From: Myxococcales bacterium
GTDB lineage: Bacteria; Myxococcota_A; UBA9160; UBA4427
NCBI GenBank assembly: GCA_012960035.1
Contig: DUBZ01000055.1
Location: 48,857 to 112,856, forward strand
Direction: 5' to 3'
DNA: 64,000 bases
Positions within the stretch are counted from its first letter, which is position 1, and each line of letters begins with the position of its first letter. Shown here piece after piece: positions 52,102-61,058 of this stretch. The notes below the pieces were generated by a model. It was not told the origin of the DNA and did no database searches. It worked only from the letters and a program-made list of their open reading frames with translations. The translations under genes and the position numbers were made by a program.

Positions 52102-53256
52102 CTACGGATCGATGATCGGCTGGGGCGTGCGGTCGAGCAGCCGCCCCGCAATTTCTTGAATCACGATATCAGGCTTCTCTCGCAACACGTATTTGGCTTC
52201 TACGTCCCGGGTCCAAACAAAGAGGACGCGGCGAAAATTTTCCGACAGATAGGGAATGAGTGCATTCGAAAACGAATCGCGGAACACGACCGCACGCGGA
52301 AGTCCCCCGCTCGGAACCCCAAGCGCCAAGGGCTTTTGTTGGTTCTCAAACTTGGCGTACAGGCGCTTGTCCTTCATCAGGATCTGCGCCTGCGGGTCTT
52401 GCTTCACCAGCTTGAACACTTCTTCGCGGTAGATCTCTTTCAGGCCGACCATCGCCGTGAGACCGATCCCTTTTTCAAGCGAGACCTCGGGCTTTACCGC
52501 AACCGGTTCGATCACCGACGCAAATCGAGGCAACGCGCGCGCCGAGGCTATAAGAATTTCTTCATACCCCGCGTACGCGCCGAGATCGTTCCAGTGCGTG
52601 TCCGTCTTGTGATAGACGCGCTGCTCTTCCTTGGCCTGGAGCAAAGTCGGCATCAAATCCACCACGACCAAGTCAGAATGGGCCTTGAGGTACCGCGCAA
52701 GTTGGGCGTGCTGCTCGTCGGCCGGGATTCGGGGAAGTCGGTCTGGCATGTATTCGGGGTAGATCTGGTGTTTGTTCGGAACGAGCACGAGCACAAATGC
52801 GCTGCCTTGTTCCGCAAGCCAGTCGCGTCGTTGTTCGAGCACGCGTTGCCAAGTGGCGAGTTCGTCTTCGTCCAGCTGCGCCGTCCCCTGGTACTGCCCC
52901 ACAGCGGCGGCATCGTTGAGAAAGAACCAACCGTCTTTGCCGACGATCAACTTGTCGGTGGGTGACGTACCCAGCAGTCCGACCCAGGTGCGCGCGTGCA
53001 ATGAGATCATCGCGTCGCGCAGGGCCACGCGATCTGCGAGGTAGTCCGCGAGGGCTGGAACATAGGCGGTGAGTCCACCGGCTTGGGAGTCGAATGTCGG
53101 TGCGGGCGCGAGGTAGCGGTTTTCCGATCGGGAGAGAGTTCCCGGATCAATCACGAGACTCGCCCCGCACCAAAATATCAGGGCGATCAAAAAGACGCCG
53201 ACCGTCACCTGCGATTCAAGCCGCTGTGCTCCCGCTTCGTCGGCCTTCACCGCCAT
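52102..53256 (-). CDS. AlgJ/AlgX-like SGNH-type acetylation protein (384 aa)
   Basis: Exported protein of the AlgJ/AlgX family that acetylates exopolysaccharide in the periplasm with the help of a MBOAT partner. One N-terminal membrane anchor (about 18-36, VGVFLIALIFWCGASLVID) leads to the SGNH-like domain. VGKDGWFFLND, the catalytic D-x-H-W in HKTDTHWNDLGAY and the nucleophile serine region VVFRDSFSNALIPYL are all visible. The MBOAT gene precedes it by 53 bp on the same strand. The polymer is not identified; no alginate polymerase gene is in the window. Confidence 0.88.
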   Translation of the reverse strand: MAVKADEAGAQRLESQVTVGVFLIALIFWCGASLVIDPGTLSRSENRYLAPAPTFDSQAGGLTAYVPALADYLADRVALRDAMISLHARTWVGLLGTSPTDKLIVGKDGWFFLNDAAAVGQYQGTAQLDEDELATWQRVLEQRRDWLAEQGSAFVLVLVPNKHQIYPEYMPDRLPRIPADEQHAQLARYLKAHSDLVVVDLMPTLLQAKEEQRVYHKTDTHWNDLGAYAGYEEILIASARALPRFASVIEPVAVKPEVSLEKGIGLTAMVGLKEIYREEVFKLVKQDPQAQILMKDKRLYAKFENQQKPLALGVPSGGLPRAVVFRDSFSNALIPYLSENFRRVLFVWTRDVEAKYVLREKPDIVIQEIAGRLLDRTPQPIIDP

Positions 53257-53309
53257 GCGTCGCTTCGCTTTTCAATTGATTTCAAAACGCGACTCCCAAA
53301 CACCGAAGA

Positions 53310-54734
53310 TCAAAATCGAAAGTAGACAAAGGGACTGTTGGTCCCTGCCGTGAGCGTGCTGACACTCGCCACAAAGAGAACGACCAACGTGGCGATGCGC
53401 ACAACGCTGTAACTCGCATTGCCCAATTTTTGCTGGACGCGCGAGCGAGCGGCCGGCATCCATCCACCGGAAAACACGATCGCGACTCCGAGCCAAACCA
53501 AGACGTCCAACCCCAGGAACATCGATAGCGGTGCGAGTGCGCTGTCGGGGTCCGAAGCTCCAAACATCGACGCGAGGTAGTCAAACGAATGGCCGAGGTC
53601 ACCCGCGCGAAAGAATACGAATGCCACCCAGACCACGAACAACGTGTAGACCCGGGCGACGACACGAGGCGCGGAGGCGAGCCATGTCCCAAACGGTGTG
53701 CGCTCGAGCGCAATCGCCCCGCCATGAACTAGGCCCCACATCACGAAGTTCCAATTGGCCCCGTGCCACAAGCCGCAAAGGAAGAAGACAACGAAGAGAC
53801 TGAAGTACCCCCAACCTGCTGAACGGCTGCGCGCGCTGAGGGGGACATAGACGTAGTCGCGAAACCAACTCGAGAGCGAAATATGCCAGCGACGCCAAAA
53901 CTCTTGCAACGAACGCGACGTATAGGGAGCGTTGAAGTTTTCAGGGAAATGAAAACCGAACATGCGCCCCAAGCCGATCGCCATGTCGGAGTACCCCGAA
54001 AAATCGAAGTAGACCTGCAACCCAAACAGCGTGACGCCCAACCACGCCACGGCGGGATCGAGGGATGACGTAGGCAGCGCAAAAATTTGATCTGCGACCG
54101 CAGAGAGTTGGTCCGCGATCAGCACCTTCTTGGCGAGCCCAGTGACAAAGCGTCGTATGCCCATCGCAATGTCGTCCACGGACGCATGCCGCTCGACCAG
54201 CTGCTGGGCCACGCTGCGATAGCGAACGATCGGGCCCGCAATCAACTGCGGAAACAGGGCGACATAAAGACCCACGCGAAAGATCGACTGCTGCGCCGGC
54301 GCGTTCCCTCGGTAAACGTCGACGACGTAAGTCATCGCTTGAAAGGTGAAGAACGAAATTCCGATCGGAAGATGAACCGGATCCAGCTCGATGGGGCTGG
54401 TGCCCAGCAGATCGAGCAAGGCGTTGATGTTGTCGACGGCAAAGTTTGCGTACTTGAACGCAGCAAGGACAAGCAGGTTCCCCGCAATCGCGGCGCACAA
54501 CACAAGCCGTTCGCTCGGCAAGCCTCGAGCTCGATCGACCCACAACCCGAACGCGTAGTTGAAAACGATCGATGCGAGCAGGATCAGGGTATAGGCGAGT
54601 TCGCCCCACGCGTAGAAGAACAGGCTTGCGGCCAGCAAGAACGTGTTCTGCCACGAGGTGCGTCGCAGTGACAGTGCGACCACCAGCACGACGGGCAAAA
54701 AATAAACCAAGAAGACGGGAGAACTAAAGAGCAT
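53310..54734 (-). CDS. MBOAT O-acyltransferase, AlgI-like (474 aa)
   Basis: Multi-pass inner-membrane acyltransferase (about ten or more hydrophobic segments) that moves acetyl groups across the membrane to a periplasmic partner. The family pattern is clear: FFYAWGELAY, PIGISFFTFQAMTYVVDVYRG, FPENFNAPYTSRSLQEFWRRWHISLSSWFRDYVYVPL in part, and the catalytic histidine in LCGLWHGANWNFVMWG. It precedes the AlgJ-like gene in the same direction, so they form an acetylation pair. Confidence 0.93.
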   Translation of the reverse strand: MLFSSPVFLVYFLPVVLVVALSLRRTSWQNTFLLAASLFFYAWGELAYTLILLASIVFNYAFGLWVDRARGLPSERLVLCAAIAGNLLVLAAFKYANFAVDNINALLDLLGTSPIELDPVHLPIGISFFTFQAMTYVVDVYRGNAPAQQSIFRVGLYVALFPQLIAGPIVRYRSVAQQLVERHASVDDIAMGIRRFVTGLAKKVLIADQLSAVADQIFALPTSSLDPAVAWLGVTLFGLQVYFDFSGYSDMAIGLGRMFGFHFPENFNAPYTSRSLQEFWRRWHISLSSWFRDYVYVPLSARSRSAGWGYFSLFVVFFLCGLWHGANWNFVMWGLVHGGAIALERTPFGTWLASAPRVVARVYTLFVVWVAFVFFRAGDLGHSFDYLASMFGASDPDSALAPLSMFLGLDVLVWLGVAIVFSGGWMPAARSRVQQKLGNASYSVVRIATLVVLFVASVSTLTAGTNSPFVYFRF

Positions 54735-54803
54735 CGATGGGGCGAATGATAGCGCCGCGCGAGCGCACCCTAGGCCTAAATCACGAGACGCCTGGGGTGA
54801 CCG

Positions 54804-55751
54804 TCAGGCAGACGTGACCCGATTCGACGGCGTCCGTCTAGCCAGAACATCCGCCACACCCTGTGCAGCGAGTCGAACCATTTCGCCGCGCGTCGCATGA
54901 GACGCGCTGCCAATATGAGGCAGCAAGACAGTTCGTGGCGCCGCGAACAAGCGTGGGTGGACGGCAGGCTCACGCTCGAATACGTCGATCCCAGCGGCGT
55001 GCAGCCGGCCCTCGTCCAGGGCGCGGGCCAGTGCTTCTTCGTCCACCACGCTTCCCCGTGCTGTATTGACCAGAACCATGTTCCGATCCATCAGCCCAAT
55101 GCGTCGCGCGTCGAACAGGTGTTTGGTTTCCGGTGTGCCCGGCACGTGCAGGCTCACGATATCCACGCGCGAAATCAATCGATCGAGGTCCGGCTCGAAG
55201 TCGACTTCTCCCGGATCGGTTCGACTATGGACCACAAGCTTCATGCCGAACCCGGCAGCTCTCGCGGCGACCCGGCGGGCGATTCGACCATAGCCGACGA
55301 GCCCTAGCGTCATGCCGTTCACATCGCGCCCAAGAAACTGGTCGATGCGAAATCCCTTCCAACCGTCCGTGCGCAGGGTTCGCTCCGCGTCCGATGACAA
55401 CCTTGACGCGGCCAAGATCAAAAGAAATGCGAGATCCGCGGTCGTGTCGTCGAGAACGCCCGGGGTATTGCACACCGCAACGCCGCAGCGCTGAGCAGCG
55501 ACAATGTCGATATTGTCGAAGCCGACCGCAACATTGGCGACGACCTTGAGTCGCCCCTGCCCCGCCGCGAGCACTTCAGCGTCAATGCGATCCGTCAGAA
55601 CGCAAACGATGGCGTCGACATTCGCCGAGGCTTCACAAAGCTCAGCATGGGTAAGGGGGCGATCTTCGCTGTTGAGGTACACGAGTTCGTGGTCGTCGAG
55701 GAGCGCAAGCCCGTCCCCAACCAACCTTCGCGTGACCAAGACTCGCGCCAT
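54804..55751 (-). CDS. D-isomer-specific 2-hydroxyacid dehydrogenase, glyoxylate-reductase-like (315 aa)
   Basis: NAD(P)-dependent dehydrogenase of D-2-hydroxyacids, similar to glyoxylate/hydroxypyruvate reductase. The cofactor motif is LGLVGYGRIARRVAARA; the catalytic arginine lies in VNTARGSVVDEEAL, glutamate in AGIDVFEREP and histidine in LLPHIGSAS, all intact. The ATG lies four bases after the stop of the MBL gene on the same strand, so they are translated together. Substrate likely glyoxylate or hydroxypyruvate, by family only. Confidence 0.9.
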   Translation of the reverse strand: MARVLVTRRLVGDGLALLDDHELVYLNSEDRPLTHAELCEASANVDAIVCVLTDRIDAEVLAAGQGRLKVVANVAVGFDNIDIVAAQRCGVAVCNTPGVLDDTTADLAFLLILAASRLSSDAERTLRTDGWKGFRIDQFLGRDVNGMTLGLVGYGRIARRVAARAAGFGMKLVVHSRTDPGEVDFEPDLDRLISRVDIVSLHVPGTPETKHLFDARRIGLMDRNMVLVNTARGSVVDEEALARALDEGRLHAAGIDVFEREPAVHPRLFAAPRTVLLPHIGSASHATRGEMVRLAAQGVADVLARRTPSNRVTSA

Positions 55752-55755
55752 GCGT

Positions 55756-57006
55756 TCAGACCGCCTCGCTGTCTCGCGCGGCGGCCGAGTAGATCCCCTT
55801 GCCCATCAAGCTGAGTTCTTCTTCTGCCCGAGCGCGATACAAGTCAGCACGAATCGAATGGATCTCGCTGTTCGTGGGTTCGGCGTCCGCGGCGAACTCG
55901 ATCAAATGACATGCGACGTCGAGCTTGCCGACCCCCGAAAGTTCCTGCGCTTGGCGCGCCAAGGCGATCGCACCGCCACTGAGCACCGCCAACACCTGCG
56001 CGACTTCTGCGTTCGGAGCGGGCTTGAGGTTTGCGGGGTTCCCTTCATACCAGCCACCGTAAAGACGCCAGAGATTATGGACAATGAAGAAGGGGTCGTC
56101 GTACGTCGGCCGCAAGTAGGGCCGCGCGAGCAACGCGTCTGGCAACTTCACGCTGTGAAGAATGTCGTTGAGCTTTGCGCCTTCGTTCATCATCGAAAGC
56201 GTCTGTTCGATCAGGCATTCCAACAGCTCTGCCGCTTCGCCAAGAGCTTGATGAACGCGGTCGCCTCCGATGATCGGCGGGCCATGTCCAGGCAAGAGCC
56301 GCTCGGCGCCAAGCGCCTGCATCTTGCGCAGGGCAAGGGCCCATTCGCGCGGATAGCGCTGCACCTTCTGCGGATTCCCACAGTTGGGCGAGGCCCAAAT
56401 GAAAAGGTCACCGGTATAGATCGTTTTGCGTTCGGGCAGCCAGATCCAAACATGGTCGTCGGTCTCACCCCGGTCATGCCTAAGCTCGACCGTTTCGCCG
56501 TCGAGATCGAGCGTCAAGTCTTCGCGCAAGGTCTGGTCGGGATAGCGAAAGTTCTTCGGGAAGAGGGGTTGCTCAAAATTGAACTGTCGCTGGTTGATAA
56601 TGCCGTTGTAGCCGTTGGTGAGTTGATAACGATCAAAGCGAGCGCTGCATGCTTCGTGCGCGATCACCCGAACGGGATCCCACCCCTCGGCGCTCGCCTG
56701 CTTTTCAAAGAGGCCCGTACCGAAAACGTGGTCGACGTGGCCGTGGGTATAGATCGCAGTATCGAGACGCGCGGGCGACCAGTCGCGAATCAATTCAAAG
56801 ACGCGCTTCGCATGGAAAAAGCTACTGGTGTCGAAAAAACACAGCCCGCGTTCTGTCTTGAGGGCCGCCAAGTTCGAAAACGCGGAAACGAAGGCAAAGC
56901 CTGTGTCGAGTTCCTCGAGGCCAATGTGCACGCGCGACGGGTGGACAACGCTCTCGTCCATGTCGCCCTGCCACGCCCGCTCTGCAAAATCTAGAATTTC
57001 ACCCAC
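55756..57006 (-). CDS. MBL-fold hydrolase with alkylsulfatase-type dimerisation domain (416 aa)
   Basis: Metallo-beta-lactamase-fold hydrolase. The metal-binding motif is YTHGHVDHVFG (about residues 86-96), with further ligands in ETDDHVWIWLP, GDLFIW and LLPGHGPPI. The stretch YDDPFFIVHNLWRLYGGWYEGNPANLKPAP (in part) is the hallmark of the alkylsulfatase dimerisation domain, so an SdsA1-like sulfatase or related esterase is likely. Start is GTG with AAGGAG upstream. Sulfotransferase genes elsewhere in the window make sulfate-ester turnover an attractive but unproved idea. Confidence 0.85.
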   Translation of the reverse strand: MGEILDFAERAWQGDMDESVVHPSRVHIGLEELDTGFAFVSAFSNLAALKTERGLCFFDTSSFFHAKRVFELIRDWSPARLDTAIYTHGHVDHVFGTGLFEKQASAEGWDPVRVIAHEACSARFDRYQLTNGYNGIINQRQFNFEQPLFPKNFRYPDQTLREDLTLDLDGETVELRHDRGETDDHVWIWLPERKTIYTGDLFIWASPNCGNPQKVQRYPREWALALRKMQALGAERLLPGHGPPIIGGDRVHQALGEAAELLECLIEQTLSMMNEGAKLNDILHSVKLPDALLARPYLRPTYDDPFFIVHNLWRLYGGWYEGNPANLKPAPNAEVAQVLAVLSGGAIALARQAQELSGVGKLDVACHLIEFAADAEPTNSEIHSIRADLYRARAEEELSLMGKGIYSAAARDSEAV

Positions 57007-57264
57007 GTCGCTCTCCTTCGTCGCTAGAAGTCATCTCATTAACCCTGACCGAGGCAGGTCCCCCAATTGGGTCCGAGATCAACGTGTGGAATTGCAGTCG
57101 TCGCCGTAGCTAAGGCGAGATTTCGCAACGCAGAGATCGGATCGAAGGCGGGGAGCTGGCGACCGAAGGGTTTATGAGATGGCTTCTAGATTCGACAGGC
57201 TATCGGGCTCACACGACAAGCGGTAGGCCGCAGGCTCGGTACTCTTGGGCCAAGCGTTCAACCG

Positions 57265-57909
57265 ATGCCCACCCCAACCCATTTGAGGTCTTCCCCAGTG
57301 CGAGCGGTTCAAGCTGAAGCCCCAATCATTGTCGTTTCCGGTCTGCCTCGTTCGGGCACGTCCTTGATGATGCAAATGCTCGAAGCCGCTGGAGTGCCGA
57401 TCCTCGACGACGGACAACGCGAAGAAGACGATTCGAACCCGAATGGCTACTACGAACTTGAAGCCGTCAAAGCAACCGCCCACGACGCCGCGTGGGTTGA
57501 GGAAGCGCCGGGGCACGCCGTCAAAGTCATTCACGCGCTGCTGCCGCACCTTCCCGCGCATCATCACTACCAAGTTCTCCTCATGCAACGAGACGTGCAC
57601 GAAGTGATCGCTTCCCAAAACCGCATGCTTGAGAACGACGCCTCGAGCGATCCGGGGATGTCGGACGCGCGACTGGTCGAAGTCTTCAACCAACAGATGG
57701 AAGAAACCACGCGTCTGCTCGGCGCGGAAAACCACTTCGAATGGACCACGGTGCGACACGCCGATCTATTTGGCAACGACGAACTCAGCATACGCCGCAT
57801 CTGTCGTTTTCTTGGACTCCCGGGAAGCGTCAAAAAAATGCGTGCTCGGATAGACCCAAGCCTCTATAGAGCGCGCGCCACGGCGCCCGAAGCCCCCCGC
57901 AAGGCATAA
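57265..57909 (+). CDS. Sulfotransferase-family protein (214 aa)
   Basis: P-loop sulfotransferase-like protein. The 5'-phosphosulfate loop is IIVVSGLPRSGTSLMMQML (about residues 20-38) and the 3'-phosphate segment is VLLMQRDVHEVIASQNRML near 100; the end RRICRFLGLPG is typical. It is shorter than many sulfotransferases (about 280-300 aa) but matches the short bacterial group. The ribosome site is weak. It is divergent from the alkylsulfatase-like gene and is 115 bp upstream of znuA. Acceptor unknown. Confidence 0.85.
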   Translation: MPTPTHLRSSPVRAVQAEAPIIVVSGLPRSGTSLMMQMLEAAGVPILDDGQREEDDSNPNGYYELEAVKATAHDAAWVEEAPGHAVKVIHALLPHLPAHHHYQVLLMQRDVHEVIASQNRMLENDASSDPGMSDARLVEVFNQQMEETTRLLGAENHFEWTTVRHADLFGNDELSIRRICRFLGLPGSVKKMRARIDPSLYRARATAPEAPRKA

Positions 57910-58024
57910 CAACCCACGCTCGCATCGCGTATGCTTGCGCGTCGGTTGCAGCGCGGACTGCGCCCTCGTCCTGTCACGCGCTGACCGCGCGAATTCCAAC
58001 CCGCATATCCCAGGAACCCAGAGT

Positions 58025-58969
58025 TTGAAGCCCGCCGCCTTCATTGTATTGCTCGCCGTTCTGCTCCCCGGCGCATCTGCATGGGCGAGCACGCTTTCGG
58101 TCGTGGTGACGGTGAACCCGCTCGCGCTCTTGATTGAAGAGGTCACGGGAGAACGTGCGTCTGTACACGTGTTGGTTCCTCCCGGAGCGAGTCCGCACAG
58201 TTTCGAGCCCAAACCCAGCGACCTGGTCAAAGTGGCGCGAGCCGATGTTTTTTTGAGCGTTGGCGGTGGCCTCGACGATTGGTCGAGTCGCTTGTTTCAA
58301 ACGGTGCACGGCCGCGCAAAGAACCAAACACTCTTCGGCCTAATCGGTAGAGCAAGCGCCCCCAGTCCCGACCGCGACGCGCACGATCATGCCCATCACC
58401 ACGATCATGCCCATGACCACGGAGACGGCGGCGAGGACCCACATCTATGGCTCGACCCTATCCTCGTCGCAGACGAGATCGTTCCAGCCTTGGTGCGCTA
58501 TTTGAGTGAAGTGGACCCCAGCTCCGCGGCACACTATCGCGAAAGAGGCGCACAGTTCAGCGCGACCCTCGCCCAACTCGACGGAGAGTTACGAACGCTG
58601 CTTTCGGGGGAGGCGCGTCATTACGTCGCATTTCACGGCGCGTGGAAACACTTCGGCGCTCGCTACGCCCTCGAACAGGTCGCGGTCGTTCAGGAAGCAC
58701 CCGGCGAAGCGCCGACCCCGCGCGAACTCGCCAATTTGGTCCGGAGCGCGCGCCGCCTAAACCTCGGCGCGATTCTCGTGGAACCCCAACTCGACCCGCG
58801 AATCGCCAATACCTTGAGTAACGAGTTCGGCGGCACAACGGTGCTCGTCGACCCACTGGGTGATCCGGGCGACAAAGCGCGCTCGACGTACCCGGACCTT
58901 TTGCGCTTCAATGCCCGGGCGTTTCGCCATGCCATGGCGTTGCACGCGAAAGGAAATTCGTCGCCATGA
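58025..58969 (+). CDS. znuA: Zinc ABC transporter substrate-binding protein ZnuA (314 aa)
   Basis: Periplasmic zinc-binding lipoprotein-like protein. A signal peptide is clear from the TTG start at 58025: MKPAAFIVLLAVLLPGASAW, then ASTLSVVVTVNPLA. The metal-site region PPGASPHSFEPKPSDL, the histidine-rich loop HDHAHHHDHAHDHGDGGED and AFHGAWKHFGARY are characteristic of ZnuA rather than of manganese binders. AGGA lies about ten bases upstream; a longer frame from 57935 would hide the signal peptide. It is followed by znuC with a 4-bp overlap (ATGA). No AT-rich Zur box is obvious upstream. Confidence 0.93.
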   Translation: MKPAAFIVLLAVLLPGASAWASTLSVVVTVNPLALLIEEVTGERASVHVLVPPGASPHSFEPKPSDLVKVARADVFLSVGGGLDDWSSRLFQTVHGRAKNQTLFGLIGRASAPSPDRDAHDHAHHHDHAHDHGDGGEDPHLWLDPILVADEIVPALVRYLSEVDPSSAAHYRERGAQFSATLAQLDGELRTLLSGEARHYVAFHGAWKHFGARYALEQVAVVQEAPGEAPTPRELANLVRSARRLNLGAILVEPQLDPRIANTLSNEFGGTTVLVDPLGDPGDKARSTYPDLLRFNARAFRHAMALHAKGNSSP

Positions 58970-59853
58970 CGACGTCATCTACACATCCCGGCACGCATGC
59001 CGACATCGCGGCAAAAAATGCGGCGGTCGTACAGTGTCAGGACATCTGCGTTGAACGGCGCGGCACCCGGGTTCTCGAAGACATCAGTTTCCAGGTTCCG
59101 GCGAGTTCGTTCGTGGGCCTCGTGGGTCCGAACGGCGCTGGCAAAACTACTTTGTTGAAGACCATGCTTGGGCTCATCCAGCCAAGTTCAGGCACCATTC
59201 ATGTCCTCGGACGCCCGCCGGGACGAAACGGCGGTGCACCTTCCGGCGTCGGCTACGTGCCCCAACGACATGCGATCGCGCAGTATTTCCCCGCAAGCGT
59301 CTATGACGTCGTTGCAATGGGACGCATGCGCGGGCTGCAACTTTTTTCGCGACTCAGCAGTACCGATCGCGACGCCATTGCCAAAAATCTTGAAGTCGTC
59401 GGCATTGCCGATCTCGCGTCTCGCCCCGTCGGCGAACTTTCGGGTGGCCAACAGAGACGCGTCATGCTCGCCCAAGCGCTCTGCGCGAGTTCTCGCCTGC
59501 TCATTCTCGACGAACCCACCATTGGCCTCGACCTCCCCGCCGAGCACGAGTTTTATGCCCTGCTTCGCAACTTGCAGGCCGAGCTTTCACTGGCCGTCAT
59601 CGCGGTGTCCCACGACCTCGTGGCGCTCGCTGGTGAATGCGACGAGTTGATCTGCATCAATCGACATATGCATATCCACGGAAACCCGGAAGACGTAATT
59701 CATAGTCACGCGATCCAGGAAGCGTATAGCTGCGAATTCAACTTCCTGGCCGGCGAAATTGCGCACCACGAGTCGGGAGATCACGTCCACACCCACCGGC
59801 CTGCGATCGTACCGCCTGTGCCTCCGGCCGACCCCGAAGAAGAAGGGCGTTAG
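58966..59853 (+). CDS. znuC: Zinc ABC transporter ATP-binding protein ZnuC (295 aa)
   Basis: ATPase of the zinc importer. Walker A is GPNGAGKTT (about residues 50-58), signature LSGGQQRRVMLAQAL (about 150-164) and Walker B LLILDEPTIGLDL (about 171-183), with the histidine in VSHDLVALA. The C-terminal tail includes HHESGDHVHTHRP, a metal-binding-looking stretch that is unusual in length. The start overlaps znuA and the stop lies three bases before znuB. Confidence 0.93.
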   Translation: MTTSSTHPGTHADIAAKNAAVVQCQDICVERRGTRVLEDISFQVPASSFVGLVGPNGAGKTTLLKTMLGLIQPSSGTIHVLGRPPGRNGGAPSGVGYVPQRHAIAQYFPASVYDVVAMGRMRGLQLFSRLSSTDRDAIAKNLEVVGIADLASRPVGELSGGQQRRVMLAQALCASSRLLILDEPTIGLDLPAEHEFYALLRNLQAELSLAVIAVSHDLVALAGECDELICINRHMHIHGNPEDVIHSHAIQEAYSCEFNFLAGEIAHHESGDHVHTHRPAIVPPVPPADPEEEGR

Positions 59854-59856
59854 ACG

Positions 59857-60651
59857 ATGCTTGAATTTGAATTCATGCAGCGTGCGCTCGTCGCGGCGAT
59901 TTTGGTCGGCGTGGTCTGCGGCTTGCTCGGCTTCTTCGTGATCTTGCGCAAGCTCTCGTTCATCGGAATCGGCATCTCCCATTCGGCGCTCGGTGGCGTC
60001 GCAGTGGGTCTACTCCTTGGAATCCATCCGCTGCTAGCCGGCGGTGTCTTCGCCCTCGCGGTCGCGCTTGGCATCGCTTGGATGGGCCCCCGCACACGCC
60101 TCAGTGAAGACGCGATCATCGGTGTGTTCTTTTCGGCGTCGATGGCCCTTGGCGTCGTACTCTTCAGCCTCGAACGCGGATACCAACAAGACTTGTTTTC
60201 CTACTTGTTCGGCAATGTGCTTGCGATTTCTACCGGCGAGCTCGTGGCACTCGCCGCGATCGGCGCGGGCATCGCACTCACAGTGGCAGCCGTCTTCAGA
60301 CCTCTTTTGTTCGTGTCCTTTGATGAAGAAATCGCCCGAGCCTACGGGCAGCGGGTCGACGGACTCAACGCCCTGCTCCTGATCCTGGTCGCGCTCACGG
60401 TGGTCATTGGCGTTCGACTCGTGGGCGTACTCTTGATCCAGGCGCTGCTCGTGATCCCCGCGGCTTCAGCTGCATTGTGGACTGCGAATTACCGAAGCCA
60501 ACTCGCACTCTCGACGGCGTTCGGCGCCGCGTGTGGCGCGGTTGGACTCGCGCTTTCTTATCAGTTCGATATCGCCGCAGGCGGATCGATCGTGCTGGTT
60601 GCAACGGCAGTCTTCGCCGTGAGTGCGGTCGCTGGGAGCGCACGCGCCTGA
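59857..60651 (+). CDS. znuB: Zinc ABC transporter permease ZnuB (264 aa)
   Basis: Integral membrane subunit of the ABC-3 metal permease family with about eight membrane segments. The ATPase-contact region includes LRKLSFIGIGISHSALGGVAVG and a mid-protein FDEEIARAYGQRVDGLNALL, which are hallmarks of ZnuB/MntB. Three bases separate it from znuC. Last gene of the zinc operon; a TesB remnant follows on the opposite strand. Confidence 0.93.
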   Translation: MLEFEFMQRALVAAILVGVVCGLLGFFVILRKLSFIGIGISHSALGGVAVGLLLGIHPLLAGGVFALAVALGIAWMGPRTRLSEDAIIGVFFSASMALGVVLFSLERGYQQDLFSYLFGNVLAISTGELVALAAIGAGIALTVAAVFRPLLFVSFDEEIARAYGQRVDGLNALLLILVALTVVIGVRLVGVLLIQALLVIPAASAALWTANYRSQLALSTAFGAACGAVGLALSYQFDIAAGGSIVLVATAVFAVSAVAGSARA

Positions 60652-60668
60652 CCGAAGAGGGCTTGGGC

Positions 60669-60845
60669 TCATGCGCCCATTTCTCGAAGCAGGCTTTCTT
60701 GCGCGAACGACGCGACCAACGCGCCATCTTCGCCAAAGACATGCGCTGTACCAAAGCCGCGCGCCCCGCTGACCGTCGGGCTTTCGTGGTGCAGCAACAA
60801 CCAAGCGTCAACACGTAGCGGCCGGTGGAACCAGATCGTGTGACT
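60669..60845 (-). pseudogene. 3' fragment of an acyl-CoA thioesterase II (TesB-like)
   Basis: A 58-residue frame reads SHTIWFHRPLRVDAWLLLHH, then ESPTVSGARGFGTAHVF and GALVASFAQESLLREMGA, matching the last hotdog strand region of TesB-type thioesterases (usual form: H-x-x-WFHRP then W-L-L, SP, GARG, G-LVAS-AQE). No thioesterase sequence precedes it in any frame; the region between znuB and the TSUP gene (60652-61058) is otherwise empty. It is a remnant of a larger gene. Confidence 0.6.
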
Positions 60846-61058
60846 CTGGCGGCGGCCAACAGGTTTACGTGGACGTCGACTTCGGACAACCCTTCGAACG
60901 GCCGAAGCCCTGTCCCGAGCGCTGTCCCGAGCAGACAAAGTGTTGCGCGATGCGCGAGTAACGCTTGCGAGACGACCTATAGTGACTGCACCCAAGAGCA
61001 CTGAGCAACTCCTGCGAAAGGACAGAGACTGGAAGGCTGGGAACAATCACTGGTCGCG

